A stretch of 11,276 bases of DNA from JAFDVL01 sp043736395 (GTDB lineage Bacteria > Acidobacteriota > Blastocatellia > RBC074). The DNA is taken from NCBI GenBank assembly GCA_043736395.1, contig JAYTCQ010000208.1, forward strand, positions 1-11,276, given 5' to 3'. Each line of letters begins with the position of its first letter. The stretch's first letter is position 1. Below are positions 7,981 through 11,276 of this stretch, one piece after another. A program made the translations under genes and the position numbers. The notes under the pieces were generated by a model that was not told where the DNA came from, did not search any database, and saw only the letters and a program-made list of their open reading frames with translations.

Positions 7981-8000
7981 CCTCCATCTCGTTAAGAGAT
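7981..8000 (-). promoter_or_regulatory. Distant Shine-Dalgarno and small inverted repeat before rhaEW
   Basis: GGAGG on the - strand (7985-7981) is the only strong ribosome-binding sequence before rhaEW, 13 bases from its ATG, longer than the usual 5-10. Touching it is an inverted repeat, ATCTC-N5-GAGAT (7986-8000), which could be a small operator half-site pair or a hairpin that affects ribosome access. The 121-base gap 7968-8088 shows no convincing sigma70 promoter. Confidence 0.3.
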
Positions 8001-8088
8001 TGTGTATTTGTTTTATGACCTCACCTTACAGTTGGCATGTTATTCATCTCTTCTATTTTGTGTTGACGCATATCAAGATAATTCTGAT

Positions 8089-8487
8089 TTATCTGTGTTT
8101 TGATATTTCAGCCAATGCCTCATTGCGAAGCAAAGTGTCTTCAATTGTACCAGCAAGACTATAAGCTTGTTCCATTTCCTCTTTTTGTAAATGCGCTTTT
8201 ATGATTCTGAAAATTGCCCCTGATTTATGTTGTATTGAGTTCATTTCTTTTGTCACATTTAACGCCTGATCGAAAAGTTGTGCTTCAAGCATTTTAGCAA
8301 CGATGTAAATTCGTATCTCATCACGAAAAATAATGTTTAGTTTGAAATCATAAGTGAGACATTTATCTGATAAATGAAGTGCTTCATCAAAATCACCGCT
8401 ATCGGCACAACGCATTGCGGCGCGGTATAGTTCGCCGCCTTTTACTGCTTCGGGAGAAACTCGAATAACTTCATCTAAATATTTCAT
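8089..8487 (-). CDS. Small TPR-like helical-repeat protein
   Basis: A 132-residue, soluble, wholly alpha-helical-looking protein with no signal peptide. Three related helix pairs can be seen around GDFDEALHLS (31-40), QLFDQALNVT (70-79) and EEMEQAYSLA (103-112), each preceded by a helix with Ala at regular positions, as in tetratricopeptide repeats. The end, RNEALAEI, matches a common TPR-like consensus. Such proteins are scaffolds for protein contacts, and no partner can be named. ATG 8487 is preferred to GTG 8490; the Shine-Dalgarno is weak. GC is about 38%, well below the neighbouring enzymes. It is followed by 121 bases and then rhaEW. It may be a genuine small protein or the surviving piece of a longer repeat protein. 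Confidence 0.65.
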   Translation of the reverse strand: MKYLDEVIRVSPEAVKGGELYRAAMRCADSGDFDEALHLSDKCLTYDFKLNIIFRDEIRIYIVAKMLEAQLFDQALNVTKEMNSIQHKSGAIFRIIKAHLQKEEMEQAYSLAGTIEDTLLRNEALAEISKHR

Positions 8488-8537
8488 CACTTGCTTCTTG
8501 CAGTTTCATTGAGCGGGAGCTACCCAACATAAGTTGA

Positions 8538-8690
8538 CTATTTCTTTTCCCACACATTGACCGGCCCTAGCAAGCCCGATGACAACAATGGCGAATTTGC
8601 CTGATAAAAAGGCATCGTCGTGCAGGTGTAAATCGTACAGTGCAGTAAATCAGCTTTAGTTCGTAGGTCGGCGCATATCATTATCTTCAT
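8538..8690 (-). CDS. Possible 50-residue ORF overlapping the SGNH hydrolase stop (ATGA)
   Basis: An open frame of 50 codons whose ATG (8690-8688) overlaps the TGA of the SGNH hydrolase gene in the arrangement ATGA, typical of translational coupling. The N-terminal half is cysteine-containing and unremarkable. The C-terminal end contains SSGLLGPV and finishes WEKK, which reads like the natural C-terminus of a larger protein: SGLLGPV-type endings are familiar from large glycoside hydrolases. So it may be either a small coupled gene or the tail of a decayed gene. I cannot name a function, and chance is a real alternative at this length. Confidence 0.3.
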   Translation of the reverse strand: MKIMICADLRTKADLLHCTIYTCTTMPFYQANSPLLSSGLLGPVNVWEKK

Positions 8691-10000
8691 CGTTTCTTCG
8701 CAGCAGCAACCTTCGGCACAAAAATCGTTAGATCAATTGCGTTCGCCATCGCTTCATATCCCGCATCGCCTGGATGCAACCAATCGCCCGCGTGAAAGGC
8801 TTCGATAAATTTTTTAGGATTTTTGGGATCACGTGTTGCCGCATCAAAATCCACGACGCCATCAAACGCGCCGCTAGTGCAAATCCATTGATTGACGGCG
8901 GTGCGCGCCACTTCACCTTTTTCTGTGAATGCACGCGAACCATCGAACGGAGTCAGCGTACAACCGATAATTTTCAAGCCGCGTGCATGTGCGTGTTCGA
9001 TGATTTGTTTGTAGCCCGCCAGCAAATCTTCGGCAACCATTTTGGCATCCGCTTCCGGCTGACGCGTGCGACCGCTAATGTCGTTGATGCCTTCCATCAG
9101 CAGCACAAATTTTGCGCCGGGTTGCGTCAACACATCGCGTTCTAAGCGTGCTAATGCACTCATTCCGCCGAGTACGCCGCCGCCGTCGCGCAGCACTTGA
9201 TTGCCGGAAATTCCAACGTTCACGACGCCAAAATGTGCGGTGCGTTTATCGCTTTGCAAACGCTTCGTGAAATACGCTGGCCACGTGTGATCGGAGTTCG
9301 GCATGGAGCCGTGACCATCGGTGATTGAATCGCCGAACGCAACAATTGTCGCCGCGTTTGCAGGAGCGAGAACATCTACACCCGCGAGCCAATAATACGA
9401 AAGCGAAGTCGCTGCATCCGCAATTTCAGCCGTGCCCGAAAAGTCGCCTTCCTTTGATAAATAAGAAGTATGTTCGCCAAACAAATGCGTACTCGTCGTG
9501 CTTTCTTTCGGCGCATACAAACTCACCGCCAGTTCAGCGAGCGGCGCGACTTTGAATTCAATCGGATCACTGAGCATCACTGCACCCGGCGCAATCGTGC
9601 AAAAAGTTCGACCGCTAAATGTAAGCGCACGATCTGAAGCGGGAATAATCGCAGAATCTTTGCCGCGCAAAGCAATGTGCGCGGCTCCGATTTCTAAGGG
9701 CTTACTGCCAAACGCATTTACTAATCTGACGCGCACGCTACGCCCGCCAACACTGGCGCGGACGATCATTCGCACAGTTTGATTATTGACGCTTGACCAC
9801 ATTGACGGGATTGCCAAATTGATTGGCGGCGGTGGATTTTGCGGCGGACGCGGCGCGGTCGGACCGTTGTAAATCAATTGCTGCGCAGTTCCCCACGTCG
9901 CTACCCAATGCTCGCCATTTGATTGCGCGGTTGCGCTGACAAAAAATATTGCGCATAAAAAAATTGTCAGCATCTTAAATTTGTGATTTCGCAAGTTCAT
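8687..10000 (-). CDS. Secreted SGNH/GDSL hydrolase (XynE-like esterase)
   Basis: Predicted exported esterase of 437 residues. The hydrophobic stretch after LRNHKFK (to about residue 26, SATA-Q) is a signal peptide. An N-terminal beta-sandwich-like domain (about 30-207, beginning HWVATWGTAQ, with a proline-rich loop around 50-65) precedes the SGNH catalytic domain. Catalytic blocks: GDSIT with nucleophile Ser225, NVGISGNQ with the block II Gly, GIND with Asn306, and DWLHP with Asp406 and His409. This architecture resembles extracellular GDSL esterases such as XynE, which deacetylate plant polysaccharide; the actual substrate is unknown. Start: ATG 10000 rather than GTG 10009; an internal Met at residue 10 is a further option. 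It lies 84 bases after the propeller gene on the same strand, with a 36-codon frame in between. A link to rhamnose use (deacetylation of pectin or rhamnan) is inference from location. Confidence 0.88.
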   Translation of the reverse strand: MNLRNHKFKMLTIFLCAIFFVSATAQSNGEHWVATWGTAQQLIYNGPTAPRPPQNPPPPINLAIPSMWSSVNNQTVRMIVRASVGGRSVRVRLVNAFGSKPLEIGAAHIALRGKDSAIIPASDRALTFSGRTFCTIAPGAVMLSDPIEFKVAPLAELAVSLYAPKESTTSTHLFGEHTSYLSKEGDFSGTAEIADAATSLSYYWLAGVDVLAPANAATIVAFGDSITDGHGSMPNSDHTWPAYFTKRLQSDKRTAHFGVVNVGISGNQVLRDGGGVLGGMSALARLERDVLTQPGAKFVLLMEGINDISGRTRQPEADAKMVAEDLLAGYKQIIEHAHARGLKIIGCTLTPFDGSRAFTEKGEVARTAVNQWICTSGAFDGVVDFDAATRDPKNPKKFIEAFHAGDWLHPGDAGYEAMANAIDLTIFVPKVAAAKKR

Positions 10001-10002
10001 AT

Positions 10003-10113
10003 TTACCACGACATTAAGCCCATTTGTTTTTTGCCCAGCTCCGATAAATCTTCGAGCATAGCGCGATTTTTGAAATCCACTTCGTTAACGACGACTCGCC
10101 CAAGCCATTCCAT
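10003..10113 (-). CDS. Possible 36-residue ORF bridging the propeller and SGNH genes
   Basis: The open frame starts at ATG 10113, inside the last codons of the propeller gene (29-base overlap), and stops (TAA 10005-10003) two bases before the ATG of the SGNH hydrolase gene. The peptide is amphipathic and charged (DFKNRAMLEDLSELGKKQM in the middle), unlike random intergenic translation, and the placement would suit a leader or translational coupler. The propeller gene ends with a normal family-like tail (PDGMAWASRR), so a frameshift of that gene is not needed to explain this frame. Evidence is weak at this length. Confidence 0.25.
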   Translation of the reverse strand: MEWLGRVVVNEVDFKNRAMLEDLSELGKKQMGLMSW

Positions 10114-11089
10114 CGGGCATTTTGCCGACGTCAATACGACCGACGATTTCCAGCGATTTCAAATCAATGATGGCGACATAATCATCCGGCGTACAAGCAA
10201 TGTAAACACGTGCGCCGTCCGGTTGCATTTGAATGCCTGCCGCTCCACGTCCGAGCTTAATTCGCTTCATTTCACTGCGCGAAGCCACATCAATAATCGT
10301 CGCGTCCGAACCATTCAGAATTGAGATAAATGCGCGTTTCCCATCAGGCGTGAATTTCAACCGATTGGCTCCTTTGACATTGGCGTCCAGCGTGTTTGTA
10401 ACTTTTTTGCTGGCGACATCAATGATCGAAACCGTGCCATCCTGAGAATTCGCCACCCAGATTTCTTTGCCATCGGGTCGAACATCAAATCCTTCCGGCC
10501 CTTTGCCCACAGGGATCAGCGTTTGATCCCAATCTTCACGACCTGGACGCAGCGCAGATTTCTCAATCATACTCACCGTACCCGAACCCATATTCGTAGT
10601 AAAAATCGGTGCGCTGGCCTCCGTCACGAAAAGCATGTGCGTTCTGCGCTGCCCTGTGCCAAAAACAAAATCTACTTTCTTCGTGGCTGGATCATAGCTG
10701 CCGATCACGTTCGCCGCTTCCGCCGTGAACCAGACTCTTCCGCCTGCGAACATAATGCCGTGTGGCCCGCGCAACGCTCCCAAATCAATTGAGGGCAAAG
10801 CTTTCTGCTCGACCAAATCAAGCACTGCAATTGTGTTGTACGCACCGCCGCCATAATTGGTCACGTAGGCGAATTTCCCATCAGCTGAAGCGATGACTTC
10901 ATGCGGGTCTGGCCCGACGGGCATGCGGGCAATCACCTTTAGGCTGACCGGATCAACGATTGCCAGGGTGCGTTCCGTTTTTGAGAGAATCAGCAAGGAC
11001 TGTGACGGCGTAGTTTCTATCGGCAGATAGCCAAAAAGACTACTGAGTAAAAGTAGTGAAATTATTTTGATGTGTAGTAAGGCAGCCAT
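10085..11089 (-). CDS. Secreted YncE-like seven-bladed beta-propeller protein
   Basis: An exported 334-residue protein. A short hydrophobic N-terminus (about residues 5-21) serves as signal peptide. Seven related repeats follow, each marked by a motif of the type GPxG: GPDPHEV (59-65), GPHGI (108-112), RTHML (149-153), GPEGF (197-201), GANRL (240-244), GAAGI (282-286) and MPDGM (324-328). Each is followed by strands such as GKxAYVTN or GTVSIIDV, as in YVTN/YncE propellers. These proteins usually bind other molecules and are rarely enzymes; no partner is known here. Start: ATG 11089, with a strong AAGGA (11100-11096) 6 bases upstream; a longer open frame back to 11257 runs through a palindromic repeat and is not credible. 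The SGNH hydrolase gene follows on the same strand, so they may form a transcription unit. Confidence 0.88.
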   Translation of the reverse strand: MAALLHIKIISLLLLSSLFGYLPIETTPSQSLLILSKTERTLAIVDPVSLKVIARMPVGPDPHEVIASADGKFAYVTNYGGGAYNTIAVLDLVEQKALPSIDLGALRGPHGIMFAGGRVWFTAEAANVIGSYDPATKKVDFVFGTGQRRTHMLFVTEASAPIFTTNMGSGTVSMIEKSALRPGREDWDQTLIPVGKGPEGFDVRPDGKEIWVANSQDGTVSIIDVASKKVTNTLDANVKGANRLKFTPDGKRAFISILNGSDATIIDVASRSEMKRIKLGRGAAGIQMQPDGARVYIACTPDDYVAIIDLKSLEIVGRIDVGKMPDGMAWASRR

Positions 11090-11095
11090 AAATGT

Positions 11096-11100
11096 TCCTT
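11096..11100 (-). promoter_or_regulatory. Shine-Dalgarno site fixing the propeller start
   Basis: AAGGA on the - strand, 6 bases before ATG 11089. It is the best ribosome-binding site near this gene and rules out the longer in-frame extension. It lies only 4 bases from the repeat at 11105-11245, so a hairpin formed in the leader would sit beside the ribosome-binding site. Confidence 0.7.
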
Positions 11101-11104
11101 TAGT

Positions 11105-11245
11105 GTAGCGTAGGCGTCTCGCCTGCGGTTTGCGAGCGAAGCAACGCAAACGTAGTGCGAAGGAAATTGTTAACAAGAAAGTGAACTCTTGCGTAATGTG
11201 TTTGCATTGCTTCGCTCGCAAACCGCAGGCGAGACGCCTCGCTAC
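11105..11245. repeat. Long palindromic repeat (REP/BIME-like) upstream of the propeller gene
   Basis: Arms 11112-11144 and 11207-11239 are perfect 33-base reverse complements. Pairing continues inward after one mismatch (11146-11151 with 11200-11205) and outward after a one-base bulge (11105-11110 with 11240-11245). The unpaired centre is 48 bases. The left arm matches the left half of the element at 2269-2425 over about 48 bases, including the small hairpin AGGCG-TCT-CGCCT and a second hairpin around GTTTGCG..CGCAAAC. Two inverted copies of one unit is the layout of BIME-type elements. No transposase of the RAYT type is present in the window. Confidence 0.85.
11167..11176. promoter_or_regulatory. 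Perfect 10-bp palindrome TTGTTAACAA in the repeat's centre
   Basis: A self-complementary TTGTTAACAA lies in the unpaired centre of the repeat, about 80 bases before the propeller ATG. Such symmetry would suit a dimeric regulator, but it may equally be the fold-back point of the repeat. No -35/-10 pair was recognised around it. Confidence 0.2.
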
Positions 11246-11276
11246 CTTGTTGCTCAACTTTTTGTTTCGTTACGTC

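Noticed and set aside
8070..8106. AT-rich inverted repeat (7-bp outer arms and 5-bp inner arms) over the stop codon of the TPR-like gene, as a terminator
   Set aside because: The pairing is weak, interrupted by an unequal bulge and not followed by a T-run.
10085..10113. Frameshifted C-terminus of the propeller gene continuing in the 36-codon frame
   Set aside because: The propeller already ends with a complete last repeat and a family-like tail, so no missing sequence has to be explained.
11090..11257. N-terminal extension of the propeller protein by 56 residues
   Set aside because: The frame stays open only because it reads through the palindromic repeat. The extension is Arg/Cys-rich and places the signal peptide internally, and a strong Shine-Dalgarno supports ATG 11089.

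Overview
This window looks like a chromosomal piece of a free-living, carbohydrate-using Gram-negative bacterium with roughly 48-50% GC in its core genes. An exported S9 peptidase, an exported SGNH esterase-like protein, an exported YncE-like propeller, a fused rhamnulose-phosphate aldolase/dehydrogenase and dispersed palindromic repeats together are reminiscent of Acidobacteriota (Blastocatellia type). That placement is inference from gene content only; no taxonomic marker is present.

Layout. At the left, on the + strand, a secreted S9-family peptidase (104-2266) sits behind a good sigma70-like promoter (38-66). It converges on a block of genes that all lie on the - strand. The convergence point (2267-2428) is filled by a compound palindromic repeat. 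Reading the - strand in its own direction from the right end, the order is: a second palindromic repeat (11105-11245), a secreted YncE-like beta-propeller (11089-10085), a secreted SGNH/GDSL hydrolase (10000-8687), a short helical-repeat protein (8487-8089), then the rhamnose genes rhaEW (7967-5778), rhaI (5653-4361), a small unknown gene (4315-3875) and rhaB (3853-2429).

The central theme is L-rhamnose catabolism by the phosphorylative route. RhaI isomerises L-rhamnose to L-rhamnulose, RhaB phosphorylates it to rhamnulose-1-phosphate, and the aldolase half of RhaEW splits this into dihydroxyacetone phosphate and L-lactaldehyde. The short-chain dehydrogenase half most likely oxidises the lactaldehyde to lactate. 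No rhamnose transporter, mutarotase, regulator or rhamnosidase is visible here. The SGNH hydrolase could act on acetylated plant polysaccharide upstream of this pathway, but only its position hints at that.

The unusual parts are: a roughly 330-bp stretch inside the S9 peptidase with much lower GC and different codon use; two low-GC small genes next to or inside the rhamnose cluster; two related REP/BIME-like palindromic elements whose hairpins carry compensatory base changes; and two very short open frames (36 and 50 codons) that overlap gene ends around the SGNH hydrolase. I see no phage, insertion sequence, CRISPR array, tRNA or rRNA gene. No complete novel system is evident; the repeats and the peptidase mosaic are the best leads.
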